Source of the DNA: CAZEKB01 sp964512225
GTDB taxonomy: Bacteria; Myxococcota_A; UBA796; UBA9615
Length of the DNA stretch: 64,000 bases
Assembly (NCBI GenBank): GCA_964512225.1
Contig: CAZEKB010000029.1
Location: 1-64,000 of the forward strand
Direction of reading: 5' to 3'
The translations under genes and the position numbers were made by a program. Positions within the stretch are counted from its first letter, which is position 1; every line of letters begins with the position of its first letter. The notes beneath the pieces were generated by a model. It ran no database searches. It was not told where the DNA came from and saw nothing but the letters and a program-made list of their open reading frames with translations. Shown one piece after another: positions 1 through 9,670 of this stretch.

Positions 1-729
<729 letters not shown>

Positions 730-741
730 AGGAGGCCCGCG

Positions 742-1779
742 TCAGGCGGTCGACGCGTCCAGCTCCCGGCGCGCCGCGGTGGGGAACCCGAGCGCGGGCA
801 GATCCGCGACCCGTACCCACCGGTCCTCCGGGCCCGGCCGGGCGCCCGCGCCGTCCACGCGGTACACGTGCGTCGTCCAGTGCCGGTGGGAGAAGCGGTG
901 CTCGGCGATCCCGCGCAGCACGGGGCGGTCGCGGCAGCCCAGCCTCCCCGCCAGCTCCTCGGCCGCCTCGACGCCGGCCCGGGCGACCTCGGTCCCCGGG
1001 AGCGTCCACAGCGACGCGAGCAGCCCCGCGTCCGGCCGCCGACGCAGGAGAAAGCGGTCGCCGTCGTCGATCCGCACCGCCACGCGGGTGACGAACTTCA
1101 CCTTCTGGCGGCGCTTCGGGGCGGGGAAGTCCTCGGCGTCGCCGGCCGGCCCGACCGCGCACCCGGCCCGGAGCGGGCACCCGCCGCAGCGGGGACCGAC
1201 GGGCGTGCAGACGGTGGCCCCGAGGTCCATCAGCGACTGGTTGAAGTCCCCGGGCCGGTCGTCGGGGAGGACCGCCTCGGCGAGCGCCCACAGCCGCTTC
1301 CGAACGACCGACGTGTCGGGCGCCCCCGGCACCCGGAAGAGGCGCGCGAGCACGCGGATGACGTTGCCGTCGAGGATCGGCACCTTCGCGTCGTGTGCCG
1401 ACGACAGGATCGCGCCCGCCGTGTAGCGGCCGATCCCCGGGAGGTCCCGGATGCCGTCGACGGTCGTCGGCAGCTCGCCCCCCGCCGCCGCGCCGAGGCG
1501 GGCCGCCGCGTGCAGGTTGCGGGCGCGACGGTAGAAGCCCAGGCCCGCCCACGCGGCGCGGACGTCCTCGTCGTCGGCCTCGGCGAGCGCCTGCACCGTC
1601 GGGTACCGCTCCAGGAACCGCGCCCAGTACGGCTTCACCGTCTCGACGCGCGTCTGCTGGAGCATGATCTCGGAGACCCAGATGCGGTACGGGTCCTTCG
1701 TGCGTCGCCACGGCAGGTCGCGGCCGTGGCGGTCGTACCAGGCCAGCAGGGGCGGAGCGACGTCGGCGGGGTCGAGCAC
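742..1779 (-). CDS. mutY: Adenine DNA glycosylase MutY
   Basis: MutY removes adenine mispaired with 8-oxoguanine in base-excision repair. The 345-residue product has the full family layout: WVSEIMLQQT with catalytic Glu37, the helix-hairpin-helix DLPGIGRYTAGAI (~112-124), catalytic Asp137 in ILDGNVIRVLAR, and a [4Fe-4S] cluster motif C191-x6-C198-x2-C201-x5-C207. A NUDIX-like C-terminal domain that reads 8-oxoG follows (~230-340, with LWTLPG and HRFSHRHW). Length is normal for the family. It is divergent from the regB gene and shares a 73-bp intergenic region with it. Confidence 0.95.
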   Translation of the reverse strand: MLDPADVAPPLLAWYDRHGRDLPWRRTKDPYRIWVSEIMLQQTRVETVKPYWARFLERYPTVQALAEADDEDVRAAWAGLGFYRRARNLHAAARLGAAAGGELPTTVDGIRDLPGIGRYTAGAILSSAHDAKVPILDGNVIRVLARLFRVPGAPDTSVVRKRLWALAEAVLPDDRPGDFNQSLMDLGATVCTPVGPRCGGCPLRAGCAVGPAGDAEDFPAPKRRQKVKFVTRVAVRIDDGDRFLLRRRPDAGLLASLWTLPGTEVARAGVEAAEELAGRLGCRDRPVLRGIAEHRFSHRHWTTHVYRVDGAGARPGPEDRWVRVADLPALGFPTAARRELDASTA

Positions 1780-1792
1780 GGTTCGAGGCTAC

Positions 1793-1807
1793 GCAACGAT
1801 CCGCTGC
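1793..1807. promoter_or_regulatory. Candidate shared regulatory motif upstream of regB
   Basis: The sequence GCAACGATCCGCTGC lies 46 bp upstream of the regB start and 14 bp upstream of mutY. A 14/15 identical copy lies upstream of the act operon (15732-15746). Its arms GCAAC/GCTGC form an imperfect inverted repeat with a 5-bp spacer. This loosely resembles the degenerate GCG-C / G-CGC half-sites described for RegA/PrrA. Binding by RegA is an inference. Confidence 0.4.
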
Positions 1808-1852
1808 GTGGCACTCTTCGCGCGCGCGACCATCGTGGTCGCCGAGGGACCC

Positions 1853-3220
1853 ATGAGCTCGACTCAGGAACGCACACCGGACGGCGCGCCCCCCCCGAAT
1901 CCGGGGTTGCTGCAGCGGATCGATGGGCTGCTCCTCCCGGGCGTCACGACCCTGAGGTCGGTCACCCCGGTCCGCATGGACGAGGAGGCGGTCAAGCTCG
2001 GGTGGCTGATCCGCCTGCGGTGGATCGCGCTGGGCGGGCAGCTGGCCGTGCTGTGGCCCGCGATTCACCTGGGGTGGCTGGCGCCAGAGTTCCTCCTGCC
2101 CTACCTGCTGACCGTCGCGGCGCTCGCGGCCTTCAACCTGGTCAGTCGCGCGCGCCTCCGACGCACGCCCGACCCGTCCCCCAACGAGGCGCTCGTGCAG
2201 CTGCTCGTCGACCTCGTCGGCCTCATGGTGCTGCTCCTGCTCTCGGGGGGCGCGTGGAACCCGCTCGCCCCGCTCGTCTTCATCCACGCGGGCATGGGCG
2301 CGCTGCTCCTGTCGGGGTGGCGCTCGCTCGTCCTCGTGGGCGCGCTCATGGGCCTGTCCACCATCATCAGCCTCATGCCCGCGCTGCCCCCCGCGCTCCC
2401 CGTGCCCCCCACCCCCAGCGGCGTGATCGTCCCCTCGTTCGTGCTCGTGGCTGTCCTGATCTGGGCCCTCACGGCGTCCATCGGGCAGAGCCTCGCGGAC
2501 CACCGGCGCATCCTGCTCAACCTCAAGGACCAGCAGACGCGGGCCGATCGGCTGCGCGCGGCGGGCGCCCTGGCGGCGGGCTTCTCCCACGAGCTCGCGA
2601 CCCCCCTCAACACCATCCGCCTGCGCCTCGACCGGATCAGTCGCAACCGGCTCGACCGGGGCGATCGGGACCTCCTGGCGGCCCAGGCGGCGGCGGAGCA
2701 GTGCGAGAAGGTCCTCAAGTCGCTCGTGGGTCGGCAGCTCGATCCCTCCGAGACGCGCATGGAGGACGTGGACGTGGTGGGCGTCGTCCGCCGGGCCTGC
2801 CGGTCCTGGTCGTCGAGCGGCCGGCGCGCCGAGGTGCACGACCTCATCCAGCGGCCGCTGCGCAGCGCGATGCCCCCCCTGGCCTTCACCCAGGCGCTGC
2901 TGAACCTGCTCGACAACGCGTCGCAGGCGATGGACGCGGCCCGCTCGTCCGCGCCCGTGGACGTGGAGGTCGCCCTGAACGCCCCCGGGTTCAGCGTCGC
3001 GGTGCTCGATCGGGGGGTAGGGTGGCCGTCGCTCGTGCGCAAGAACATCGGGCAGCCGTTCCTCACGACGAAGGAGGACGGGAACGGCCTCGGTCTGTAC
3101 AACGCGCACACGCTCGCCGTCGCCCTGGGCGGCAAGCTGCACCTCGAGGATCGAGACGGCGGGGGTGCCGTCGCTCGGTTCATCCTGCCCCTCGCGGGCC
3201 CCGCGGAGGAACGTCGATGA
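1853..3220 (+). CDS. regB: RegB/PrrB-type redox sensor histidine kinase
   Basis: This membrane sensor kinase has 455 residues and about six N-terminal transmembrane helices (~52-212). The segment SGGAWNPLAP (131-140) matches the GGxxNPF ubiquinone-binding motif of RegB/PrrB, although the last residue is Leu. The H-box FSHELATPLNT carries His246. The segment AEQCEKVL places Cys283 37 residues after the His, close to the redox-active Cys of RegB. The N-box LLNLLDNASQAM and the G-box NGLGLYNAH complete the ATPase domain. In proteobacteria RegB senses quinone and redox state and controls respiration. ATG 1853 is preceded by GAGGGA. The stop overlaps the regA start (ATGA). Confidence 0.88.
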   Translation: MSSTQERTPDGAPPPNPGLLQRIDGLLLPGVTTLRSVTPVRMDEEAVKLGWLIRLRWIALGGQLAVLWPAIHLGWLAPEFLLPYLLTVAALAAFNLVSRARLRRTPDPSPNEALVQLLVDLVGLMVLLLLSGGAWNPLAPLVFIHAGMGALLLSGWRSLVLVGALMGLSTIISLMPALPPALPVPPTPSGVIVPSFVLVAVLIWALTASIGQSLADHRRILLNLKDQQTRADRLRAAGALAAGFSHELATPLNTIRLRLDRISRNRLDRGDRDLLAAQAAAEQCEKVLKSLVGRQLDPSETRMEDVDVVGVVRRACRSWSSSGRRAEVHDLIQRPLRSAMPPLAFTQALLNLLDNASQAMDAARSSAPVDVEVALNAPGFSVAVLDRGVGWPSLVRKNIGQPFLTTKEDGNGLGLYNAHTLAVALGGKLHLEDRDGGGAVARFILPLAGPAEERR

Positions 3221-3762
3221 GTCCCGATGCGCCCACCATCCTGCTCGCCGAAGACAACGACGGCTTTCGGGAGACCCTCGCGCTGGAGTTCGAGGATCGC
3301 GGCTACTTGGTGCACCAGGCGCGGGATCTCGAGGGCGTGCGGCACGTCACCGGACGCATGACGCCGGACTCGCTGCGGTTCGCGGTCGTGGACCTGCGCC
3401 TCGGCAGCGACGACGGGCTGGAGGTCGTGGAGTACCTCGCCGGCCGCTTCCCGAGTGTCCGCGCGGTGCTGCTGACGGGCTACGGGAGCCTCCCCACCGC
3501 GGTGCAGGCCATGAAGGTCGGGGCCGTCAACTACCTGAGCAAGCCCACCTCGGTCGAGCGGCTCGAGCGCGCGCTGTGGACGGACGAGGCCGACCCGCGC
3601 GAGGTGGCCGCCCCGGACGGTCGCGAGAGCCTCGCCCGCCACGAGCGGGAGTACATCGAGTACGTGCTGCTGCAGTGCGAGGGGAACATCAGCAAGGCCG
3701 CGCGGTGGCTCGGCATCCACCGCCAGAGCCTCCAGCGCAAGCTGCGCAAGTTCACGCCCTGA
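3217..3762 (+). CDS. regA: RegA/PrrA-type response regulator
   Basis: A 181-residue regulator with an N-terminal receiver domain (acidic E12/D13, phospho-acceptor Asp59 in VVDLRLG, Thr87, Lys109) and a short Fis-type helix-turn-helix. The C-terminus reads LARHEREYIEYVLLQCEGN followed by ISKAARWLGIHRQSLQRKL, the hallmark of the RegA/PrrA/ActR family. This family lacks the sigma-54 AAA+ domain of NtrC relatives. It is translationally coupled to regB by a 4-bp overlap. RegA orthologues control cytochrome oxidases and other energy genes, which fits the haem, Sco and act genes found downstream in this window. Confidence 0.9.
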   Translation: MSPDAPTILLAEDNDGFRETLALEFEDRGYLVHQARDLEGVRHVTGRMTPDSLRFAVVDLRLGSDDGLEVVEYLAGRFPSVRAVLLTGYGSLPTAVQAMKVGAVNYLSKPTSVERLERALWTDEADPREVAAPDGRESLARHEREYIEYVLLQCEGNISKAARWLGIHRQSLQRKLRKFTP

Positions 3763-3771
3763 CGGGGGCCC

Positions 3772-5229
3772 TCAGGGGCACGGCAGCGAGGCGTCGACGA
3801 TCACGTAGTGCAGGTCGGACGTGGCGACGTCCCCGTCGTCGGGGGTGAACCGCCCGCGCACGTGCTGCTGGTCGTCCCACTCCGCCTCGAGGCACTCCGA
3901 CGTCAGCGCGTAGTGGTCCTGCCCCGGCTCCACGTCCACCGCCATGCCCGGGAGCGGCGTCCAGCTCCCGGGGTCCATGCCGTCCTCGGTGTACGGCTTC
4001 CCCACGAGCTCGAGGCGGCCCGCGACCTCGGTGTGGACCCACAGGTCCGCCTCGACGGGGTTCACGTGGTCGACCAGCCAGTCGAGGTGCACGTAGGTCG
4101 AGGGCGTCGCGAGCATGCGGGTCAGCTCCTCGGAGACCTTCACGTACGCGTCCGTGGTGGTCGACTCCGTGGCGACGGTCGCCGCGAACCGAGTGTCGGT
4201 GTCGAGGTCGTCGACGTAGTGCAGGTCGAGCGCGAAGTTCGACACGCGCCCGGCTTTGTGGTGGTACTCGGCGTCCGGGAACACCCGCCGGATCCCGGCC
4301 GCGTAGGGCGAGTCGCCGTGGTTCATCACGAGGTCTTCGCCGTCGCCCCACCGCATCCAGTCCAGGTGGTCCGGGTCGACGTCGAAGCGCTCCTCGGGGG
4401 GCAGCTCCTCGTGGAACATCAAGCGCCGCATGTGCTCGGTCATCTCGGCGGGGGGCGAGCAGTTGGCGCGGGTCCCGTAGCGGAACGCGCAGCCGACCTC
4501 GTCGTCGTAGGGGACGCCCGACCACAGGTGGGTCCTCTCGACCTCGACGTCGCCGTCCCGGACCACGATGCGTTGCTCTTCGCCCAGGCCGTACCGGTAC
4601 GGCCGATCGGACACGTAGCCCACGAGCAGCGCGGTGTTCGCGAGGCCGTGTCGGGCCGTGAAGAACTCCGTGTTCAGCCAGTCGACGCCCGCGAACCGGA
4701 GCAGCAGCGTGTAGTCGGAGTTCGAGGAGTGGTCGAAGACGTCGAAGATCATCCGGCGGAAGGTCACCGTCGCGTCTTCGGTCCAGGGGTCGTCGCCGTC
4801 GCCGCGACGGAAGAACGTGGCCTCGGCGTCGAGCGACAGTCCGTACTCATCGAGGAGGACCAGCGCCGCCGTCACCGTGTAGACCTTGATCGTGCTGGCG
4901 ACCCAGAAGTCGGTGCGGTCGGCGGTGTCGGCGTAGGCGTACTCCCGGAAGACGGGGCCGAGGGCGTCGTCCTGCACCAGGGTCAGGGACGCCCACACCG
5001 GGGTGTCGCCGCGGGCCAGGTCCACGACGTCGTCCAGGTGCGGGAAGGAGGGCCACAGGATCTCGTCGCCGGCGTCGTCGTCGTCGCCGATCGCGTCGTC
5101 GTCGTCCCGGGCGTCGTCGTCGTCCTCGATCGCGTCGTCGTCGTCCGAGGGGAAGACGATCTCCTCCTCGGCGGGGGGGACGCAGGCGGAGAGCAGGAGC
5201 GCGGCGACGGCGGCGGTTCGCGGGAGCAT
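3772..5229 (-). CDS. Asp-rich lipoprotein with class A beta-lactamase-like domain
   Basis: The 485-residue product begins with a lipoprotein signal (lipobox LLSAC, Cys16). A linker with four DDDD blocks (~28-55) follows. The rest resembles a serine beta-lactamase/DD-peptidase fold: S-x-x-K in ASTIKVY (~110-116), an SxN-like motif in HSSNSDYTLLL and a KTG-like HKAG late in the domain. These fit a penicillin-recognising serine hydrolase, but the KTG is degenerate (KAG) and no substrate can be inferred. It is convergent with regA (9-bp gap). It is probably tethered to the outer membrane and may be a peptidoglycan-interacting or inactive homologue. Confidence 0.7.
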   Translation of the reverse strand: MLPRTAAVAALLLSACVPPAEEEIVFPSDDDDAIEDDDDARDDDDAIGDDDDAGDEILWPSFPHLDDVVDLARGDTPVWASLTLVQDDALGPVFREYAYADTADRTDFWVASTIKVYTVTAALVLLDEYGLSLDAEATFFRRGDGDDPWTEDATVTFRRMIFDVFDHSSNSDYTLLLRFAGVDWLNTEFFTARHGLANTALLVGYVSDRPYRYGLGEEQRIVVRDGDVEVERTHLWSGVPYDDEVGCAFRYGTRANCSPPAEMTEHMRRLMFHEELPPEERFDVDPDHLDWMRWGDGEDLVMNHGDSPYAAGIRRVFPDAEYHHKAGRVSNFALDLHYVDDLDTDTRFAATVATESTTTDAYVKVSEELTRMLATPSTYVHLDWLVDHVNPVEADLWVHTEVAGRLELVGKPYTEDGMDPGSWTPLPGMAVDVEPGQDHYALTSECLEAEWDDQQHVRGRFTPDDGDVATSDLHYVIVDASLPCP

Positions 5230-5310
5230 GGCGGCCTCTTACCACCGCGGAATGCCCGTGGGGACGGGATCTCCGGGCGGCCTCGGCGCGGGCCGTGGAA
5301 GACTGGATCC

Positions 5311-7011
5311 GTGCGGATCATCCTTTCGATCGTCGCCCTCGTCCTCCTGCTCCCGGCGGGCGCCGAGGCGACGGTGGTGACGTACGACACGCTCATGGGG
5401 ACCCCGGCCGTCTACACCGAAGCGGACCTCGTGCTGAGCGCCTACTACTCCCCCGGCGGGCCCCCCGGCGTCCCCGGCACCCCGGGCCACATGCACTCGT
5501 CGATGGTGGCCGGCGATCGGTACGTCTGGGGCCACGCGAACTGCTGCGGGAACTACTTCGAGATCACCGAGGCGTCCGGGGCGACCTTCACGCTCACGAC
5601 GATGGAGATCGTGGTCGCGAACGTGGGCGCGGGCGCGGTGTGGACGTCCTCGAGCGGGGCCCAGGCGACGCTCACCGCGCCGGGGCCGTATGCGTTCCCC
5701 GTGGGGTTCGCGAACGTGCAGTGGGTCGGGATCTACTTCCCGGGGGGGACGTTCGGGTGGGACGACCTCGACTACGGGCCGGGCGTGCCGCCCCCCGACG
5801 ACGACGGGGACGGGCTCCCGAACGACTGGGAGACCGCCAACGGCCTCGACCCCACGGACCCGGCGGACGCCACCGAGGACCCCGACGGCGACGGCCTGTC
5901 CAACCTGGACGAGTACGAGGCGGGTTCCGATCCGCAGGTCTTCGGCGGCCCCGACGCGCCCGCGCTGTCGCAGCCCTGGGACGCGTCGACGCTCGCCTCC
6001 CGGACCCCCACCTTGTCCTGGTCGCCGGCCACCGATCCCGACGCCGATCCCCTGACCTACGACGTGTCGGTCATCGACCTCGACACGGGCCTCGATGAGA
6101 CGTCGGCGCAGGGCCTGGAGCTCGCGGGTGTGTTCGTGATCTGGGTCGTGTCGCCCGGGCTGCGCGAGGGGGGTGACTACGGGTGGCGCGCTCGGGCCGC
6201 CGATCCGTGGGTCGCCGGCCCGTGGTCGGAGACGCGCACCTTCTTCGTCGACTCGCGCAACGACGCCCCGCCCGCCCCCGTGCTGGTGTCGCCGGAGGAC
6301 GGATCGGTCGTGGCCGAGCCCGAGATCCGGTTCGAGCCGGTGGAGGATCCGGATCGGGAGTCCGTCACCTATTTAATTCAGGCCTGGAGCGGGGACGACG
6401 TGTTCGACGGCGCGGCCCCGGACGCGGTGGCCCCCATCGAGTGGGTCGTTCCGCCGACGTACCCCGAGAACTCGCGCTGGTCGTGCCGCGTCAGGGCCGT
6501 GGACGAGCGGGGCCTGGAGGGCGACTGGTCGTCGGTCGCGCAGTTCGTCGTGGACGCGGTGGCGGAGGCGCCGTCGGGCATCGAGATCGTCGAGCCGGAG
6601 GCCGATTACGAGGCCGAGGAGGCGCCCCCGCGGGTGCTCCTCACCGAGTCCTCCGACCCCGACGGAGACCCCGTGTCCCTGCGGATCGAGATCGCGTCGA
6701 ACGACGCCTTCGAGGCGCCCGAGGTGGAGGTGGTCCTGGGGCCGGACGACGGGGTCGGCTGGGCGCCCGACGGCGCGATCGTCGGACCCGAAGCAGGCTC
6801 TTGGTACCTCCGCGCCCGGGCCGAGGATCCCGGCGGCCTGACCTCCCCGTGGGTGGAGAGCACGTTCACGGTCCTGGGTCCGCCCCCACCCCCGGAGACC
6901 GGCGCCGACGACGACGACGAGATCACGACCTGCGCCGTCGGCTCGCCGCGGGGCGCGTGGCTCGGCGCGATCCTGATCCTCGTGTCGGTCCGACGCCGTA
7001 TGCTGGGATGA
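5311..7011 (+). CDS. Exported TSP3/FN3-like surface protein with MYXO-CTERM-like tail
   Basis: A GTG start gives a signal peptide ending near PAGAEA and a 566-residue protein. After a ~140-residue beta-rich N-domain there is a thrombospondin type 3-like calcium segment (DDDGDGLPNDWE and DPDGDGLSNLDEYE). Three fibronectin III-like repeats follow, each with a TPTLSWSPATDPD-type strand pattern. The end is a Thr-Gly-Ala/Asp linker, one Cys, a hydrophobic helix (WLGAILILVSV) and RRRMLG. That is the layout of the MYXO-CTERM sorting signal, by which myxobacterial proteins are processed and anchored at the surface. The binding target is unknown. Confidence 0.8.
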   Translation: MRIILSIVALVLLLPAGAEATVVTYDTLMGTPAVYTEADLVLSAYYSPGGPPGVPGTPGHMHSSMVAGDRYVWGHANCCGNYFEITEASGATFTLTTMEIVVANVGAGAVWTSSSGAQATLTAPGPYAFPVGFANVQWVGIYFPGGTFGWDDLDYGPGVPPPDDDGDGLPNDWETANGLDPTDPADATEDPDGDGLSNLDEYEAGSDPQVFGGPDAPALSQPWDASTLASRTPTLSWSPATDPDADPLTYDVSVIDLDTGLDETSAQGLELAGVFVIWVVSPGLREGGDYGWRARAADPWVAGPWSETRTFFVDSRNDAPPAPVLVSPEDGSVVAEPEIRFEPVEDPDRESVTYLIQAWSGDDVFDGAAPDAVAPIEWVVPPTYPENSRWSCRVRAVDERGLEGDWSSVAQFVVDAVAEAPSGIEIVEPEADYEAEEAPPRVLLTESSDPDGDPVSLRIEIASNDAFEAPEVEVVLGPDDGVGWAPDGAIVGPEAGSWYLRARAEDPGGLTSPWVESTFTVLGPPPPPETGADDDDEITTCAVGSPRGAWLGAILILVSVRRRMLG

Positions 7012-7039
7012 GCGCCCGGGGAGGGCGCAGGAGGCCTCG

Positions 7040-9670
7040 ATGCGTACTCCATCTCTTCGATTTCTCGCCCTCTTCTCGATCCTGACGTTCGTCGGCTGCC
7101 CCTCGGAGGAGGAGGAAGTGGACCCGGGCCCCGACTGCGAGGAGCAGATCTACGGGCCCGACACCGACCTGGACGGGTGGGGAGACGCGCGCGTGAGCCT
7201 CGCGGCCTGCGAGGCGCCCCCGGGCTGGATCCTGCAGCTCGGCGACTGCGTCGACACCGACGCGACGATCCACCCCGAAGCGGAAGAGATCTGCGACGAG
7301 CTCGACAACAACTGCAACGGCTCGGCCGACGAGGGGGTCCGGCACGACTTCCACCCGGACGTCGACGGGGACGGGTTCGGGGACCCCACCCGCACGGTCG
7401 AGGCCTGCTTCCCGCCCGACGGCTACGTGTTGAACGCGGACGACTGCGACGACGCGGACGCGGAGCTCGGCGCCCCGCGGACGTGGTGCCAGGACTTCGA
7501 CGGCGACGGCCACGGGCTCGAGGAGGGCGCTACGCTCGACTGCTTCGAGCAGCCCGGCCTGATGTCCCTGTGCGACGACTGCAACGACTTCAACTCGCAG
7601 GTGTCGCCGTCGGCGAACGAGCGCTGCAACAACGCCGACTCCGACTGCAACGGCCTGATCGACGACCAGGCGGTGAACGCCCGCGAGTACCACCCGGACG
7701 CCGACGGGGATACGTGGGGCGACGCGAACATCACCCAGCTCGCCTGCGCGTCGACCGCCCCCGTCGACTGGATCCAGCGCGGCCTCGACTGCGACGACGC
7801 CGAGGCGGCCGTGAACCCGGGCGCGGACGAGGTCTGCGACGGCATCGACAACGACTGCGACGGCATCGACACCGCCGACCTCGACGGCGACAACTTCGAC
7901 GACGCGGACTGCGGCGGCACGGACTGCGACGATACGAACGCCTTGGTGCGGCCGAACGCCAACGAGGTCTGCGACGGGCTCGACAACAACTGCGACGGGC
8001 TCGTGGACCCGCCCGGCATCTCCGGCAGCACTTGGCACTACGAGGACCTGGATCTCGACGGCTTCGGCAACTCGGCCGTGGGGCTCCGCCTGTGCGCGGC
8101 GGTGCCCGGGTGGGCGCCGAACCGCACCGACTGCGACGACACCGAGCCGCTGGCCTTCCCCGGCGGCGTGGAGGTGTGCGACGGCATCGACAACAACTGC
8201 GAGGACGGGATCGACGAGGTCGACGACGACGGCGACGGCGCCTCGCCCCTCGCGTGCGGCGGCGGCGACTGCGACGACACGGATCCCCTGGTGGGGCCGT
8301 CGGCTCCGGAGATCTGCGACAACGGCGTGGACGACGACTGCGACCTCACGGACAACGGCTGCGAGCTCATCGGGCTGGTGGACGTCGTGGCCCAGGCGGA
8401 GCAGACGATCATCGGCCCCGGCAGCCGGTACTGCGGCAGCCGCGCGTACGAGCTCGGCGACCTCGACGGCGACGGCTTCGACGAGTGGAGCCTCGGCTGC
8501 ACCGGCAGCTGGAGCGGGCTGTACGTCCGCTACGGCCCGGTGTACAGCGGAAACACGCTGTTGACGACCGCCGCGGGCAGCCTCCGCACCACGGCGCACG
8601 GGGCCGACGCGGGCGATCTCGACGGCGACGGCATCGGCGACATCGCGGTGGCCTCCGCGAGCCACGGCGTGGTCGATGTCATGCAGGGCGCGCCCACCGG
8701 CACCCTCAACACGGCGGTCCTGTACGACCTCCGGTTCTCCGGCGACAAGCTCGACGGCATGGGCCACTCCGTGGCGATCGGGGACTGGGACGGCGACGGC
8801 TCCAACGACGTGGCGATCGGCCTGTACCTGGACGACGGGGCGGCGACGAACGCGGGCGCGGTGGTCGTGCACGACGGGCCGTTCACCTACGGCGGCCCCG
8901 CCATCGACGCCGTCGTGGCGGCCACCGGCACCCTCGAGGGCGAGCTCGCGTACGACTACGCCGGCCTGCGCCTCGAGAACGCGGGCGACCTGGACGGCGA
9001 CGGGTCCGAGGACCTGCTCGTGGCGGCTCGGCAGGCCGACGGCGGCGCCGTGGACGCGGGGGCGGTCTACGTCGTCGCGGCGGCGGCGACCGGCACGGCG
9101 TCGCTGTCCACCGCGCGGGCGCGGCTCCTCGGCTCCACCGCCGGGGAGGAAGCGGGCTGGTCGATGGACGGCGGCGTGGACGTGACCGGCGACGGAGTGC
9201 CGGAGATCCTCGTGGGCGCTCCCAAGGAGGGGACGAACGGGACCCTCGCGGGCGCGGCGTACCTCGTCGACGGCACGCTCACCGGGGACGTGGACCTGGC
9301 CACGCAGTCCCTCGCGACGTTCCTGGGGGCGGCGCCGGGCGACGAGGCCGGGTACTCGGTCGCGTTCGCCGGCGACGTCAACGGCGACGGCGACGAGGAC
9401 TACCTGATCGGCGCGCCCTTCTCGGCCACCGCGGGCTTCGACGCGGGCTCGGCATACCTCGTATACGGACCGGTCTCGGGCGTCGTCGACCTCACGACGG
9501 CGGACGGCGAGATCCAGGGGGCGACGCCCAACGACAAGGCGGGCACGGTCGTCGTGGGCGTGGGGGACTACAACGGCGACGGCTTCGACGATCTCGTGGT
9601 GACCACGCCCGGGTACACGTCCGCGTCGAGGGGCTCAGGCCACCTCCTGCTGGGCTCCGGCGGCCTCTAG
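7040..9670 (+). CDS. Lipoprotein with MopE-type metal-binding repeats and FG-GAP propeller
   Basis: The 876-residue product has a lipobox (TFVGC) and an acidic tail EEEE. Roughly residues 35-440 hold tandem MopE-like units of the form E-x-C-D-G-x-D-N-N-C-D-G-x-x-D, alternating with DxDGDGFG calcium loops. This is the 'putative metal-binding motif' family abundant in Myxococcota. Residues ~460-876 contain FG-GAP/integrin-alpha-like propeller repeats (GDLDGDGFDEW, GDWDGDGSNDV, GDVNGDGDEDY, GDYNGDGFDDL). It is probably a calcium-stabilised outer-surface protein. The ATG at 7040 follows the purine-rich GGCGCAGGAGG. It lies 28 bp downstream of the MYXO-CTERM gene, so the two may be co-transcribed. 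Confidence 0.85.
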   Translation: MRTPSLRFLALFSILTFVGCPSEEEEVDPGPDCEEQIYGPDTDLDGWGDARVSLAACEAPPGWILQLGDCVDTDATIHPEAEEICDELDNNCNGSADEGVRHDFHPDVDGDGFGDPTRTVEACFPPDGYVLNADDCDDADAELGAPRTWCQDFDGDGHGLEEGATLDCFEQPGLMSLCDDCNDFNSQVSPSANERCNNADSDCNGLIDDQAVNAREYHPDADGDTWGDANITQLACASTAPVDWIQRGLDCDDAEAAVNPGADEVCDGIDNDCDGIDTADLDGDNFDDADCGGTDCDDTNALVRPNANEVCDGLDNNCDGLVDPPGISGSTWHYEDLDLDGFGNSAVGLRLCAAVPGWAPNRTDCDDTEPLAFPGGVEVCDGIDNNCEDGIDEVDDDGDGASPLACGGGDCDDTDPLVGPSAPEICDNGVDDDCDLTDNGCELIGLVDVVAQAEQTIIGPGSRYCGSRAYELGDLDGDGFDEWSLGCTGSWSGLYVRYGPVYSGNTLLTTAAGSLRTTAHGADAGDLDGDGIGDIAVASASHGVVDVMQGAPTGTLNTAVLYDLRFSGDKLDGMGHSVAIGDWDGDGSNDVAIGLYLDDGAATNAGAVVVHDGPFTYGGPAIDAVVAATGTLEGELAYDYAGLRLENAGDLDGDGSEDLLVAARQADGGAVDAGAVYVVAAAATGTASLSTARARLLGSTAGEEAGWSMDGGVDVTGDGVPEILVGAPKEGTNGTLAGAAYLVDGTLTGDVDLATQSLATFLGAAPGDEAGYSVAFAGDVNGDGDEDYLIGAPFSATAGFDAGSAYLVYGPVSGVVDLTTADGEIQGATPNDKAGTVVVGVGDYNGDGFDDLVVTTPGYTSASRGSGHLLLGSGGL

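Noticed and set aside
6923..8872. 649-codon minus-strand frame opposite the MopE-type gene
   Set aside because: Val/Ala/Asp repeats mirror the sense repeats codon by codon. There is no signal or domain.
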